Positions 21,641 to 33,705 of a DNA stretch of 64,000 nt are shown one piece after another. The DNA lies in contig JAGMUV010000018.1 in assembly GCA_020744425.1 (NCBI GenBank), positions 744,001 through 808,000 of the forward strand, read 5' to 3'. How positions within the stretch are numbered: position 1 is the stretch's first letter; each line of letters begins with the position of its first letter. The stretch comes from Dactylonectria macrodidyma. Taxonomy: Eukaryota > Ascomycota > Sordariomycetes > Hypocreales > Nectriaceae. The notes beneath the pieces were generated by a model. The model was not told the DNA's origin. It searched no databases and saw only the letters and a program-made list of their open reading frames with translations. The position numbers and the translations under genes are program-made.

Positions 21641-23097
21641 AGCGCCATCGAGGTGTCGAGACGGATTTATCGCTCTCATCGTTGGTGCACTTTAAACTCG
21701 AGGAGGAGTCATGATTGGCAGCAGTGTCGGCCACTAGTTCATCAACCTACTAGGACAAGTCTCGCTTTAGCACGCCGTCCTCGAAGTCGTCGCCGAGAAT
21801 CCGACAGAAGCTGTACCCCGTCCCAGCACCAGCTATGGCGCACCCCCAATCTGGGGAGTTCTGCGAATCTCGTTTGAGGCCGCTGGTCCAGTTGCCCTTT
21901 GCTGCCACTTGGAGGGTCGGTCAGTCAACAAGATGGGGACCTGCATAGCCAGTTGGGGGCCAAATCTTCAGCTCGACGTATCAGGTATCTCCGGTAAGCG
22001 GCTTGGATGACCAAGTCCTTGGGGCGGTAACGCACCTTTCCGCATACAAAAGGCATTCAACAGAGGAGGCCATCCGCGGCTCATATCTCTAGGCGGTAAT
22101 ATTATGGCTCATCCGCGCACATTCGGAACTACGACAAGTACGTTTCATTGGCTTAGCAGCTCCGCCCTGGTGGGATCAACTGCAGCTTATCTGCGGCGCA
22201 TCAATAGTCACAAGCCACACCCAGAAGATGTCTCCCAAGATGGTCTCGATCTGGGTGAATGGCAGCTTACGTAGGGATCAACAGGCAGCCTTGGGCACCG
22301 CTGACGGCCCTAAGTGATCAATGCTCGCCTGAAAGGTGCGGTTATCAGCTCCTCGACCTGGCCGTTGGCGGCAAGGCAGCAACGCCTTAGTCTTGAGGCA
22401 TTGAGCTTAGCACGTACGTACTGCTCAATGATTCAAATAAGCATTAGCAACACCGGGCAACCTTGCTTCATGCCGACGCGGGGTTCCTGCGATCGCTAAG
22501 GAGATCCAGGTCGAAGAGAAAGGCCTGAATAAATATCTTAAAACGGTCAGATAAGGTGTTCGATATCGACTTATTGAGTCTTTAGTTCTACTTATGAGGG
22601 TTTTTCTTAGATGTTAGAAGGGGGGAATGACGAGCAAGTGCGGTATATTATTTGAAAAATCGAACAATATAGCTACGTTCGTATTAATATTAACAAGATA
22701 TATATGCACTTCGCGACGTAGTCGTACTTTTCCTCTTATAATAAAATAAGAAATGCCAGCTGCCTCATAAAACATTGTAGGGTTGGAGATTTGAATTCCT
22801 GACGAGGAGTTCGATGCCAAACAATGTGAGACTGAAACTAAAGGGACCGAAAACTAGGATCACGACAGTCGGCGTCGCGACAGGCTCCGGCTGCCTTGGT
22901 AGCGACCGTGATACTGTTGAGAAGGACGGTCATGTGGAAAGTCACTTTGAATCTCACACTTTTAACTCTCCATAACTCCCCTTCGAGTATATACGAAAAA
23001 TTATCACTGCGGTTTTTGGGGAGGAAGGGGGAGGTTAAGCGTTGCTCTTGCGATAATCTGGCCGCTGACTTGAGCCGTTTCTGAAGCTATCGTCAGC
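21641..23097. other. Gene-free stretch with an AT-rich patch
   Basis: No supported gene. Bases about 22500-22760 are clearly AT-rich and stop-rich, as in old mutated repeats, but I cannot assign an element. Confidence 0.4.
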
Positions 23098-23216
23098 ACA
23101 TACGACCATAGCTCTTAGAAAATACGGGATCCCGTCTGCTCTCCCCGAGTCAAGCTAAGAAGCGGTGGATTAGTACTCGGGTCGGTGACGACCGGGGAAT
23201 CCCCACTGTTGTATGT
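23098..23216 (+). rRNA. 5S ribosomal RNA, dispersed copy
   Basis: 119 bases with the ends of fungal 5S: 5' ACATACGACCATAG and 3' TGTTGTATGT, which pair as helix I. Inside are GGGATCCCGTCTGCTCTC and TTAGTACTCGGGT. The inner hairpin reads GGTCG-GTGA-CGACC where common fungal 5S has GGTGG/CCACC, a paired change that keeps the stem. Helix II is also kept (TCTTAG against CTAAGA). RNA polymerase III would use the internal promoter. Single scattered 5S genes are normal in Pezizomycotina. The number of substitutions leaves open a divergent isotype or pseudogene. Confidence 0.8.
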
Positions 23217-23222
23217 TTTTTG
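23216..23222 (+). terminator. Pol III T-run after 5S gene
   Basis: Seven consecutive T directly at the 3' end of the 5S sequence, the usual RNA polymerase III stop signal. Confidence 0.75.
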
Positions 23223-23973
23223 CCTTCTATGTCTTCTGTTTTTGCGCAGTCTTTTTGTTCTCATCCAAGCGAGGTTGGAGTTCATCGTATAGTAGTTTGC
23301 GCATTGAGATACATGCCCGGGCCTTGTTGAGCTACTACGAGGTTTCCATTAGCTCATAGGAGCGCTACATATACATCAAGCATGACATTTACTTGCTGGT
23401 TACCAAGGAGCGGCGAATGAAGGAGAGCGACATGATACCGGAAAGTTCCGGCTGTCCCAAATCAAGCGTACGCGTCTTATTCTTGGGTGGTACTCCAAAT
23501 AGATGATTCAGTAGAAAGAAATTGAAACTACAGAGGCTGCTCGGCGTCTTCATCCAAACATGGGTCTACTATGCGCCGTTGTAACAGACTGGGCAAGACG
23601 GATTCAACAGTATCTTATGCTTAAGCTACAGCGTATAAGCGAATGAGCGAGTTTAAAAGTTCTACCATATATAAGTTGCCGGCTCTACTGCTCTATATTT
23701 CGAACCCATGACTCTGGCTGTACGTGCAGGAAGTCACAGTCAGATATCACCTTTCTCAGGTGGCAATAAATTGTAGCGTCTGACTCTGCTATGGTGACAT
23801 GGGAACGTATCTGCGGACGCTGATAGCTAATCTGAGCTCCATCGTTTCTATATGATTAAGACCAGTCCTATGTGAAAAGTCGACCCTGCCACGCTCACAA
23901 AGTATTTCAGTATTTAGATTCGCGTCTTTCTCAGGGGCCAAAGAAATAATAAAGGTAACAGAGCAGCAGAATC
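23223..23973. other. Gene-free stretch between 5S and the GH16 gene
   Basis: No coding frame or structured RNA recognised. It includes the 3' flank of the minus-strand glucanase gene. Confidence 0.4.
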
Positions 23974-24941
23974 TTAGTGATGGTGATAGCCGATTGAATT
24001 ATACACAGCAACATATCGGATCTCGTACGTGCCTCCTGAAACAGTACTGTTGGTCGGCGTCGGACCACCATAAACGCCGTTAGGGAAGCCACCGCCTATG
24101 GCCATGTTGAGGAGAATGAAATGAGGGGAGTGCACCGTCTTCTCCCAAACGTCTTCCGGCAATTGCGTCTCGTTGACTTGGTGGAACTGCTCCCCATCAA
24201 CAAACCAGCTGAGCGTTTCGGGATGCCCCGTTCTGTCAACCTCGATGGCGTAGGTGTGGAAGTTGCCTGCGCAAGAGCTGTTGGGGCATGGCTCGCTGTT
24301 GCCTATGCCATTGGGTTCATCGCACGGCCCCCCTGGGTTTGTTCCGCAATGCAGCACGCCCCAGGCCCGGTCAAGGGTGTTGATGCTCTCCATGATATCA
24401 TATTCTCCGATGGACGGCCAGTTCCTAAATCAGTCAGTCAGTCATGACAACTACTTCCAGATTGAATCGGGACGGCATTTTTGTACCAGTAGTCACCGCG
24501 ATACTCGCTTCCAAGTGTCCAAAAGGCAGCCCAATACCCGACGCCATTGTTATCCAAATAGGGAATCTTCAGATCGGCCTGGATTCGCATTTTCCCTCCC
24601 GGCTGTGCCATGAAGTCCGTCCGCTGAGTCTCGATTCGGGAAGACGTCCATGCCCCAGAAGAGTTCCGGAGCGCGGTGATCAGAAGATCACCCTTGCCGT
24701 TGACGCGGACATTCTCGGTGCTGTTCGTGTAGGTCTGAATTTCGCCAGTACCCCAAGCCTGGGGGCCACCAGGATAACTGGTGCCGGTGTCAATAATCCA
24801 GTTCCAGTCATCCGGTAGAGTATTAGGGAAACCGTTGAAGTCGTCGGCCCAGGTTAGTCTGAACCCGCGGATCCTTGGGATGGCTGCGTGTGCTCCTACC
24901 GCAAGAAGCAGAGTGCTAGCAATGAGGCTTTTGGGACCCAT
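23974..24941 (-). CDS. Secreted GH16 endo-beta-1,3(4)-glucanase-like enzyme
   Basis: Two exons, 24941-24487 and 24424-23974, with a 62-bp intron (GTACAA to TTTAG); 301 aa. Residues 1-20 are a clear signal peptide ending AHA. The GH16 active-site pattern ExDxxE is GEYDIMES, located just after the intron and split from YRGDYW by it. Flanking blocks DDFNG, GEIQTYTNSTENV and HTYAIEVDRTG fit fungal GH16 enzymes that cut mixed-linkage or laminarin-type beta-glucans in cell walls. Several N-glycosylation sequons are present (NST, NSS, NET). It probably acts outside the cell in wall remodelling or plant/fungal glucan degradation. Neighbours give no pathway hint. Confidence 0.92.
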
Positions 24942-26200
24942 GATACTAAGATCACCGACTTATCGCGTTGTAGAAGGAAGAATTCCAGTATAGTAACGAT
25001 CGATTTACTAGATGAAAAAAAAAACTGGCAGTAAGAAAACAGGATGAACCCAATACCCAAGCCCGGGACAACAATAACTCAAACGATCAACTTATATCGA
25101 ATGACAGCGTGCAACGAGGGGACAAACTCGGCATTATTATATAACAGGTATATTGATGTAATTTAATTTTAAGTTTACTAAGACGAGTTGCCCCTATTTT
25201 CTTGTAGTAATGACATAAGCCGATGCCAAGCCAGCGGTTCGTCAATGACATGGCGATCGCTTTCATTTGCGAATGTCCTCCATGTGTCTAACGTACTTGT
25301 TGCCCAAGATCCTGTGCCTTTGATGCCGGAACAAACCTGACCGATGAACTGTACCATGCTGTCCCCCGGCCCTGTCCAGCGTCGTTCCCAAAGCCCGACT
25401 CGGAGGTGTGGGAAAGGTCTTCGCTATCGACGGAAACACTAGCAACGCAGTCAGCAGCGGTGGATAATCCAAACTCTGTGTTCGGACCTCTTCAGCCCCT
25501 GAAATTTGATGAAACTTGTTCATATGCCTCAGCAAGATCGGAAATTAATGCATTTAAACTTTTGTAATTATACTTTTCTAGAAGGGCTAACGCAGGTACC
25601 AAACGCCCCGTTCCGTTGTGCCGCCGAAGAGTCCCCTGTCAATACTACTAAGCCGTCATTGCTTCTGACGGCTGAGGAATTCCGTTTTCAAGTTGGAATT
25701 CTCGCCCTTCCACATATCGACTTAGTTCCATGATGATTATTTGCCAACTTGGAATTGTAAACGGTCTCAAGTTCCTCATAATATCTTTCGTTTTGGAGGT
25801 CCCGGTCCCACACACGCACGGTCAATTAATAGCAATAGCGATTCGGCAACTTCGGAGCACCTGCTCTGTCCCATTCTCAAGATTAATTTGTAATCGCCAT
25901 TTTTTACAGCCTTATGATTACCCTTACAGGGAAGGCTATTCGCCCGGTACAACGTCACGGATATTGAGTTACGGCTAGTACGAACTTACCTTCATGGGCA
26001 ATATTATTCGGCCCGCACGGAGGAGTATACTAATGCCCGCGGATTTCCTAATACCCGCGGTATTCTTTCATTTCATCTTTTGACGGAGAATGATCTTTTC
26101 TAACGCACACGAGACGATTGTGCTTTAACGCGTCTCTGCTTTGTAGTATAAGTATTTCAAAGTAGATATCAAGTGTTAGGTAATAAATGCCCAAATGGAG
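24942..26200. other. Gene-free, fairly AT-rich stretch
   Basis: It holds the glucanase promoter on the minus strand (next to 24942) and the 3' flank of the monooxygenase gene. A 12-base word TAATRCCCGCGG occurs twice near 26032-26062. Nothing else was recognised. Confidence 0.4.
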
Positions 26201-27840
26201 CTACAGTTTAGCTTTGGGGGCCTTCTCCAACCGCTCTGCAGCTTCACGTTTTCTAGTCCACGCTTCAAGCTTAGTTGATATCATGCCGGTCCATGTCTCA
26301 AGCCACTTCGGATCAAACGGCAGCAACTTGCGACCTGTTGTTCCCTCCGCCGGCTCTCCGGCAATGTCTCGCAAGAATTCAAAGAAGTCGGCATAATCCG
26401 GCGCAATCGAGTAGTAATCTTTGCCTCCCTTCCTCTCATTCACGCGCTTGCGCTCCCATTCAAGCTGCTCTGGGATCGACGGTAGCGCTTTGGCTCGTCC
26501 AGCAAGGGATCGCGCCACGGCAACAGCTTGCCACTCGTATGCACGAAAGGTAAAGCCTCCTCCCAGCTGATTGCTCCTGTCAGTATCCATAACCCAACCG
26601 CCGAGGCTTTTAGAAGCACTCACCATTCCGACAAATGCCAACGTAGGATCTTCGATGTTCCAAGTGTGCTGATACACGCCAGGCAGGCGACGATAGGCGT
26701 GCTTAATGCGGTTCTGAACCTCTGGAAGGAAGGGCAAGCTGAACGTGTAGCCGGTTCCGAAAATGACATGATCGATATCATCGAGGTGGGATCCGTCGCT
26801 GAAATGAATGCGCCGCGTTTCCGCGTCAAATCGAGCGATCCCCTTTTTGATAGAGATCTTGGGGTGTGTGTATGGTGCCCATCCAAACGCAGGGAGCGGA
26901 TCTCCACGGATAGACGCATACACTGGACTCTCTGCAAAAGCCAAGATCTCATGTACAATCTCATGTGAAGACACTGAAGCGCCCAAGACGACGACTTTCT
27001 ATGCAGTAATCAGCATGGTGAGTTGGTCCCGGTTTTTGAGCAAAAAAAAGCACCTTGCCCTTGAATACCTCTCCGCTTCGGAAGTGTTTGCTGTGCAGAA
27101 TAGTACCAGGAAACTTCTTGTCAAACTCCACAAGCCCCGGTATCTCAGGAAACCATGGCACGCTATAGTGGCCAGTGGCAACAACAAGAGCATCAAACGT
27201 CTCCCGCCACCAATAATTGCGACTATTGGCAACCTTGCGCAAAGTCAAGATCCATTCGCCGTTGATCTTTTCAGCTTTCTCAACCGTCGTTTCAAGCTCA
27301 AGCAGCTTCTCATGGCCGCTCCTCGTAAAAATACCCTCGACCCAGTCTCGAATCGTCGTGTGGTGCCGAAAAGGGGCACCAGGACCGTACTCGGCAAGCG
27401 TTTGGTCGGAGAGCTTATCCGGGAATGGCTCCTGGGTGTAGCTCATAATAGAAGGGATGATGTTGCTGTGGAGATTCTCATGGATAGCTGTGTCGGAGAA
27501 TCGTTGCTGGTGCCCGTTGACTGCCTCTGATACCGTGGTAACGGCGGGAAGTTGGCCCGGGATTGACACCGCTTCATCTGCGTTCCCTGCGATTACATCA
27601 CCGAGAGAAGGGATTCCAGTAGGAAGCTGCGGCGTGTGGACCCTAGATCAAAATTGCTACCATTAGTCGCTGAGCCAGAAACAGATGAGTTGTAGATCTG
27701 CACCATGTCCCACCAATGCCCGACTTTCGCTCAAAGACACGGATTGTCTGGAATGCCTGTTCTTTGACCAGAGCGTCGGTGACAATGGCTCCGCTAGGAC
27801 CAGCGCCTATCACGGCTACACGTTGAGCTGTTGCGGGCAT
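26201..27840 (-). CDS. Flavin-containing monooxygenase (class B type)
   Basis: Four exons, 27840-27704, 27642-27054, 26998-26624, 26566-26201, with GT-AG introns of 61, 55 and 57 bp; 488 aa. The N-terminus binds FAD (VAVIGAGPSGAIV). The FMO signature FxGxxxH appears as FPGTILHSKHF, preceded by VVATGHYSVP, and a second dinucleotide fold begins VVLGASVSSHE for NADPH. A C-terminal IFGTGYTFSLPFLPE block completes the family pattern. Such enzymes oxygenate soft heteroatoms or ketones in the cytosol; the substrate cannot be told. The third intron carries a clear TACTGAC branch point. No biosynthetic backbone enzyme is next to it. Confidence 0.9.
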
Positions 27841-29107
27841 GTTTCTTAATGTGAGTATTGCTGTCTAGATAAAAGACCAGGGCGCACTATTCTCTTGATG
27901 ATATGAAGTTGCAGGTGAAATAAGATTGTAAAAGTGAGACCCGTTGTCGGTTTTAAGTCTTATCCGGTCAAGTTATCCAACCAGATGGTAGGATAGGAAG
28001 AGTTGGATTGCGTTAGAATTGCTCCAATGGCGTCGACGTTGATCTAAGCACGTAAGGCGGGGGTTGATTGACTATGGTTACCTACGTCCCACCGTTTTAC
28101 CAAGCTCGATTGGCCTGGGGTGTTTTCGCTTCGTATCTTTGCAGATACTGTGTCACGCAATGCTATTTGAATGAGGGGTTGGTGATAAGGTATTGACAGC
28201 GTCACCAATGAGTGATGAAAGTCAACACGTTTACATAGCTCGATAACAACGGTTGCAAAATTGATGAGAGTCGCAAACTTAGCCATGCGTGAACGCTATT
28301 AGACAAGACAACACGCAATTTTCGGACGTTGTATTGGGCGACGAATAATCCTAAGAAATCAATGAACTCCCACGGTGACATGCTGGGATGAGATTCCAAG
28401 CTGTTGTGCAGCCAAAAGCGCCCGTCAAATTATGTTCCTTCATCGGTCCTAAGTGGACCTGTGTAGTGTCTTGCCTATGCTTGCGTGATATTGCAGAGTC
28501 GCACGTCACACAAGTGAAGGCGGGGTCGTGTCTTGCGGTGTGAAAGCGCATAATCTGGCAATCGAATTACGAATGCTGAAGGATCAAAGATCAGGAGACT
28601 GCCACTCATTTGACTCGAAAATTATAAGCAGCGCCAGGATACTGTGTCGTCGAGAGTGGAAGCGACAAGAGTGATGATTACGACCAAAGGGTCAGAGCGT
28701 GAAGACAGCGGCATGGTTGTTTGAGGACAGGCCCAGTGAGTAAGTGGGGCACAAATAGGTTATGGTGCGGAATCTTTTGATTCCAGAATTCAAAACGCAA
28801 GTCTCGACTGTGGCAACTCTGTAAGCGGAAAGACAACGTCAAAATGTGGACAGCAGGGAGGGGTAAATTGTCCCGTGGCCGTCTTCGTTCTGCCCCAACT
28901 GGCGTGGTAACGTAAACGATGAAGCCAGAAGTTGCTACAACCGTCCAACTGAAGAGTGTTTTATATATGTCTAGGAAATTAACTGATGAATATAGTAGTT
29001 GGCTTCAATTTATAGCGAAAACATGGTTCTAGCACGCACTGCCGTATATAATCATCGGGGAGCCGGACTATATCCCAGACCCCAACGGCTTGGGGCATGC
29101 TACAGTC
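27841..29107. other. Gene-free stretch upstream of the monooxygenase
   Basis: No gene recognised. Bases just above 27841 are the monooxygenase promoter. Confidence 0.4.
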
Positions 29108-29115
29108 TGACGTCA
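29108..29115. promoter_or_regulatory. CRE/ATF-type palindrome TGACGTCA
   Basis: Perfect 8-bp bZIP site about 520 bp before the ATG of the C6 regulator at 29638, next to the C6-type palindrome and CCAAT boxes. Function is inferred from the motif. Confidence 0.5.
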
Positions 29116-29118
29116 ATG

Positions 29119-29176
29119 ATTGGCGGATGCATCCGCTAATGATGATTGGCGGAGCCCCTCCAACATGCTCGATTGG
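29119..29176 (-). promoter_or_regulatory. Three inverted CCAAT boxes
   Basis: ATTGG occurs at 29119-29123, 29145-29149 and 29172-29176, a close cluster that the CCAAT-binding (HAP) complex could use. Confidence 0.45.
29123..29136. promoter_or_regulatory. CGG-N6-CCG palindrome, candidate Zn2Cys6 dimer site
   Basis: The 14 bases GCGGATGCATCCGC are a perfect palindrome with CGG and CCG half-sites six bases apart, the arrangement used by several dimeric C6 proteins. It lies in the promoter of a C6 gene, which suggests self-regulation. Confidence 0.5.
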
Positions 29177-29637
29177 CTGGAGCAGTGACATTGTGCTGTG
29201 ACTGGCCATCTAATCAGGTATGGGCTGTCGGATCAACCCCGCACCGAATTCCTCCCTCAGGCTATGGATAGATGGACCAAGGACTGGTTGTTCAGCCTGG
29301 TGGCTTTCAACAACCCACGCAACTTTGGTCGCATTTCATGGCAGATGAAGTACATTTCCATCACTATCGCGTCTCCGTTCTCGCCACTACCACGGAGCCG
29401 CGTCCGTCTCCGAAGACACGTTGACTCAGTGAGAGGCTCCGGGATTTCCGGCCCGGGGACGCCAGCAGCCGCAAGGGTGGAACCCCCCGCGTCATATGCG
29501 TCCGTCCAACGACAGTCGGACATCGGACAGTCCACCGACTATTGGAACTGTCCAACCCGTCATCGGGCCCTCCATTCCGTCATACCGCGTTTCGCCATCC
29601 ATCGGCTTCGGCTAAGCTATCCAGTCAAGCTACCCAG

Positions 29638-32211
29638 ATGCAGCGTCTCGCGCCTCGAGATCCCAAAGAGGCCCAAGACGTGGCTGATTCGACGTCGGAT
29701 GCCCCCAACAAGCTCCGTAAGCTGTTGCCCACCTACGAGCCATCCTCCCGCTCGTCTCGATCTAGGGCTGTCGCTGGAGCCGGAGCTGGCAGGGATGCGC
29801 CGCTAGCATCCTTGCCTCCGCGAATCAACTATGTCCGCCTCGCATGTGAAGCTTGTCGAAAGTCAAAGAGAAAGGTATCGTTGTCGTCATTTATCATTCC
29901 CTTCATCCGTCCCCGTCCCCGTCCCCGTCCCCGTCTCGTCTCGTCGCCCATCATCCATCCCATGCCTCATCCTCCAATCTCTGCCTGGCAGGATCCACCA
30001 CTTACACGAAACTTCACTTCACAGTGCACCGCAGGCCGCCCAAAATGCGATTCGTGTGCCGGACGAGACCTAGTCTGCGAATACAAAGACATCGCCTCGG
30101 CCGAAGCGAATACCCAGGCCATGAAGCGCAAGTACGACCAGGTCCAGGAGCAAAATGACAGCTACAGGGAGCTTTTCAATCTTGTCCGCTCTCTGCCCGA
30201 GAAAGAGTCCTCCGACATAGTCCGCAGACTTCGCGGCGGCGCAGATATCGATGACGTTGTCCGCCATGCTCAGCACGGCGATCCCTTACTTCAGATGGCA
30301 CTGGCCCCAAAGACAAGCTTCAGATACGATTTCCCATATCTTGCCTCCATGCCGTCGGCTCTCTCTAGCTTGGACACCCATCCCCTGCGTTCCATCACGA
30401 GCCCGACTAGGCTGCAGAGCCAGCCGGACGGCGACCGAGGGCAGCGGTTTATATCACCGCCGGGCCACCTTGTCGTTGGCCAGCATCCCTCTGCCTACAT
30501 GATGCCATACCATGCAGCTCAGGTTGTCGAGATCCGTACGTCAGGTCTTACCCTCTCCAGGTGGACTCCGGTCAGCAAAGACGACGATGTTCTCCGCGCT
30601 CTATTGCACTCCTACCTTCTTAACGATTATCTGACATTTCCCACAATGCAAAAGGACATCTTCTTGCAAGCCATGCGGGACGGTGATCGTCGATTCTGCT
30701 CTTCCTTGCTTGTCAACGCCCTCCTGGCTGAAGCATGCGTACGTCACTTCACCTTTTGCGCGGCATTTGGCTTGCTGATCATAAATCCCAGCATACGTAT
30801 CGCAGGGCTCCGAATCGTCCCCAGTCTTGGAGGCCAGAGATTCTTGGCAAACAGTTTCTCGCAGAAGCAAAGAGATTGTGGGAAATAGAAGCCGGGAAGA
30901 CCATACTGACAACTCTGCAGGCAGCCATGATTCTTCATGTCGTCTACAGTATCAAGGGCATGGATAAGGTTGGACTGTCGTACCTCATTCAAGCCGTCGC
31001 CATGGCTCAAGATATGTCACTTTTCCGGCCGGTCAGACAAAAGAAGGGCAAGACGAAGACCGCCCGCGATTTTACTGCGTGGTGTCTATACCGATGGCAA
31101 GCGTGAGTATAACTTGATGACGTCTACCACTAAATGACAAGGACCCTAATGCTCTGCTCTAGGCTTCAGGGATTGCATTTCTTCCGAGCTCCCCTAATCA
31201 GGGACCCTCCCGTCACACCCTTGCCAGACCCGGCAGAGGACCCCTCGTGGTATGGCGAAGTCTGGGCAAAATACCCTACAAGTGAAACCCTCATTCCTGC
31301 GTCCCACGGCTACGTCTTCCGAGCCATTACTGTGCTGCGACAGATTGCAAATGACATGGCATGCATCATGTTCGAGGGCACAACGGCAATACGCAGTCTT
31401 ACGCCGTGCGAAATAGCCAGCTTCCACTGCAGGCTCGAAGCGTGGTACTCGCAGCTTCCCGAGGCTATCACACCCAAGAGAGCGGTACTGCCTTGTCAGC
31501 TCAAGATGCAGTAAGTCCCATTTGTTGGGTGGGCGGGTTGCGCCACACTCGGCGCCGGCATGTAACCATGTTCCAGGCTGACCATTGTGTAGCATGGAGT
31601 ACTGCGTTCTTCTATTCAAGCTCAGCCAAATGCAGCTTTCCACAGAAAATGAAGCTACCTCTTGCGAACACCCACCGACAAAGGAAACTGAAACAGTCTC
31701 TTACGCGTTGAGATGTTTGGACACAGTGACACGCCTCTACTACGTCAGACAGAGCTTCGACTATCCAGACCCATACCTCACGTACTTTTTGTCGATTCTG
31801 GCCAACCTCACAATCGAGAGCATGGACGGCGGTTCAGTTAGGGCCGAGGGCGCGGATGGACTCAAAACACTTCGCTCGACCTTGATCCTCTGCCTCAAGG
31901 GGCTCTACGATCAGGGCCAGCACGCCCACGTTGCTTCCATTGTGGCGCTTCTACTCAGAAACCGTCTGGCTGTAGAGGACCTTGAAGCACTCAAAGGGTA
32001 CATTGACTGGGACGAGGAGAACAACGATGTAACATTGGCGCCCAAGTATGCCCAGGAAGACTTTCCGATGACGATTGTTAAACATGATCAAGAAGTCCAC
32101 ATGTCGACGCTGGAGAATCTCGTGAAGCAGTACGACCAATTAGCTCTCGATGCAAATGCTTCCGCGTCCAGTCAGGGGACTTCACTAGATGGAATGTCTC
32201 AGGGAACCTAG
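29638..32211 (+). CDS. Zn(II)2Cys6 transcription factor with zinc cluster split by a stop-free intron
   Basis: Five exons, 29638-29874, 30025-30738, 30792-31102, 31163-31510, 31593-32211; 742 aa. The zinc cluster runs Cys70-x2-Cys73-x6-Cys80-x6-Cys87-x2-Cys90-x6-Cys97 once the first intron is removed. That intron (150 bp, longest in the gene) falls exactly before Cys80, is a multiple of three and has no in-frame stop, so retention would insert 50 residues, rich in Arg-Pro from a CCCCGT tandem repeat, into the DNA-binding domain. A coiled-coil-like stretch (AMKRKYDQVQEQNDSY) follows the cluster, then a fungal-specific regulatory domain. Target genes are unknown. The promoter has a C6-type palindrome, a CRE and CCAAT boxes. 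Confidence 0.88.
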
Positions 32212-33061
32212 CTTCGAGGTATCCCGCCCCGTCCCTTTTTCAAGACCCCCTTGCCCCTCAGGGGATCTTTGGAGAAACATCTTGTTGAAAGATGATGAAT
32301 AATGATAACGACGATGACCAATGTCAGAGCGAACAGCTTCTCACGAGTGCATCAGGTGCACGTCCGGCGTACAGAGGTGGGACATGCAGGGGCGGAACGA
32401 CATGATAGACATGTTGGACACCCGCCCAACTGCTCGTGGAGGCTGGACATACTTATATAATTATACCATTTCATGACGCTTTTCTCACGCAGGTCAATAA
32501 CCCCCAAGTAATGTTGCTATCTTGTGTCAATAAAGGCAACGTCACTTAACACCATAGATGTTCCAAAAGCGCTAGGTAAACAAGGTGTGTCGCTGTCCTG
32601 GTGGCATTGCACCGCAAGGCAGTACCAGACACTGCATGCCAGCGGCTATCTCGGCTACGCGTCCAGTTGGACAGGCTGTCAGTCATTATTTATGTATTAA
32701 TGGTGTTGCATGGCCACAAAGGCTTCATGTTGCATCGCGACTGCGCCATACATGTCACCTCACCTTTGCAACACAGCGCCGCATCGAACCGGATTGGGAC
32801 TAGCGTGATTCCTTCTGTGGAACGGGTTTGGGTTGCGCAACAGATCATCGTGAAATATTAAAGATGAAGCAAAGCCCAGTTAAACTATGGTCTATCTCTT
32901 CACATTTTTAACTCAAAGACATTGTGAACTCATCACGGATACACACTCACATACGGTTACATCTATTTACACGCGCTTACCCTATACTCAACACCAACAA
33001 ACACACTTCTACCTTACAATGGATACTTCCTCTCAGCACCTCTACCCTCCACCGCTTCTCC
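32212..33061. other. Gene-free stretch
   Basis: No gene recognised. It includes the leader of the small frame at 33062. Confidence 0.4.
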
Positions 33062-33367
33062 ATGCCTGTCGATTCGACAGGTGTCGTTGAGGATTTTGAG
33101 TGGCGCTTCCAGTCCCGCGGCATTGTCTCCGACTATAGTTCTTACGGGTACGAGCTTCGACGCATTACTAACGGCGAGGCTGATGTTGTCGCGGTGCTGG
33201 GGCTTGGGGCGTGGAGTTTGCACAAGGCGTTTACGTTTGCGCTGCTGGACGACGGGTTAGAAGCACAGTATGGGAAAGCGTGGGAGGCTGTGGCGTTGGC
33301 GACGGGCGTGCAGACGTATTTGTTGGAGGTTGAACGCATTGCTTCTGTTGCTGGAGCAGGTGCTTGA
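33062..33367 (+). CDS. Small hypothetical protein, 101 aa
   Basis: A single open frame from ATG 33062 to the stop at 33365-33367. The product is acidic in its first half and hydrophobic/Ala-rich toward the end (MPVDSTGVVEDFEWRF, AWEAVALATGVQTYLLEVER). I see no domain, signal peptide or clear membrane segment. The frame stays open upstream to 32924, but the upstream part is low-complexity leader and has no ATG of its own. An alternative ATG at 33019 is in another frame and stops early. I do not recognise it; it may be a lineage-specific gene or a chance frame. Confidence 0.4.
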   Translation: MPVDSTGVVEDFEWRFQSRGIVSDYSSYGYELRRITNGEADVVAVLGLGAWSLHKAFTFALLDDGLEAQYGKAWEAVALATGVQTYLLEVERIASVAGAGA

Positions 33368-33705
33368 TGGAGTTGATAGGCTGGGTTGAATGGTCAGCAT
33401 GTGTAAGATGACTGCGAGGGAGGTCCACAAACCTTCGAGGTGAGTAATCGAGGGTTGAAACCTGATAAAAGTGGAAGCGGCCGTAGTTTTAACAGTCTCT
33501 TGGTTGGCATTAGTGGTTCAGGTAGTAGTACCTGTTCAAGCATGTACACAATGAGATTGTCATTAAGTACGTTTATCTATTCTGCTTTGCAGCAAGATGC
33601 CAACCAGTTATTTGTCTATCAAGATTTCATAGTAATACTGTAAGAAACGCTCACATCGGTGATACGAACGATAGGTGACGTGCAAGAATGTTCTAAGCGT
33701 GTTAA

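Noticed and set aside
23690..23760. Possible tRNA because of a TTCGAA stretch
   Set aside because: No acceptor stem or anticodon arm can be paired around it.
26808..27530. 240-aa plus-strand frame over the monooxygenase
   Set aside because: Antisense to well-supported exons with FMO motifs; crosses the true introns with no resemblance of its own.
29198..29806. 202-aa frame before and over the C6 gene at 29638
   Set aside because: Starts at GTG, Pro/Arg/Ser-rich, overlaps the true coding start in another frame; no family resemblance.
29905..29940. CCCCGT tandem run as a regulatory microsatellite
   Set aside because: It lies inside the first intron of the C6 gene; it is reported there as part of the stop-free intron rather than as a separate element.
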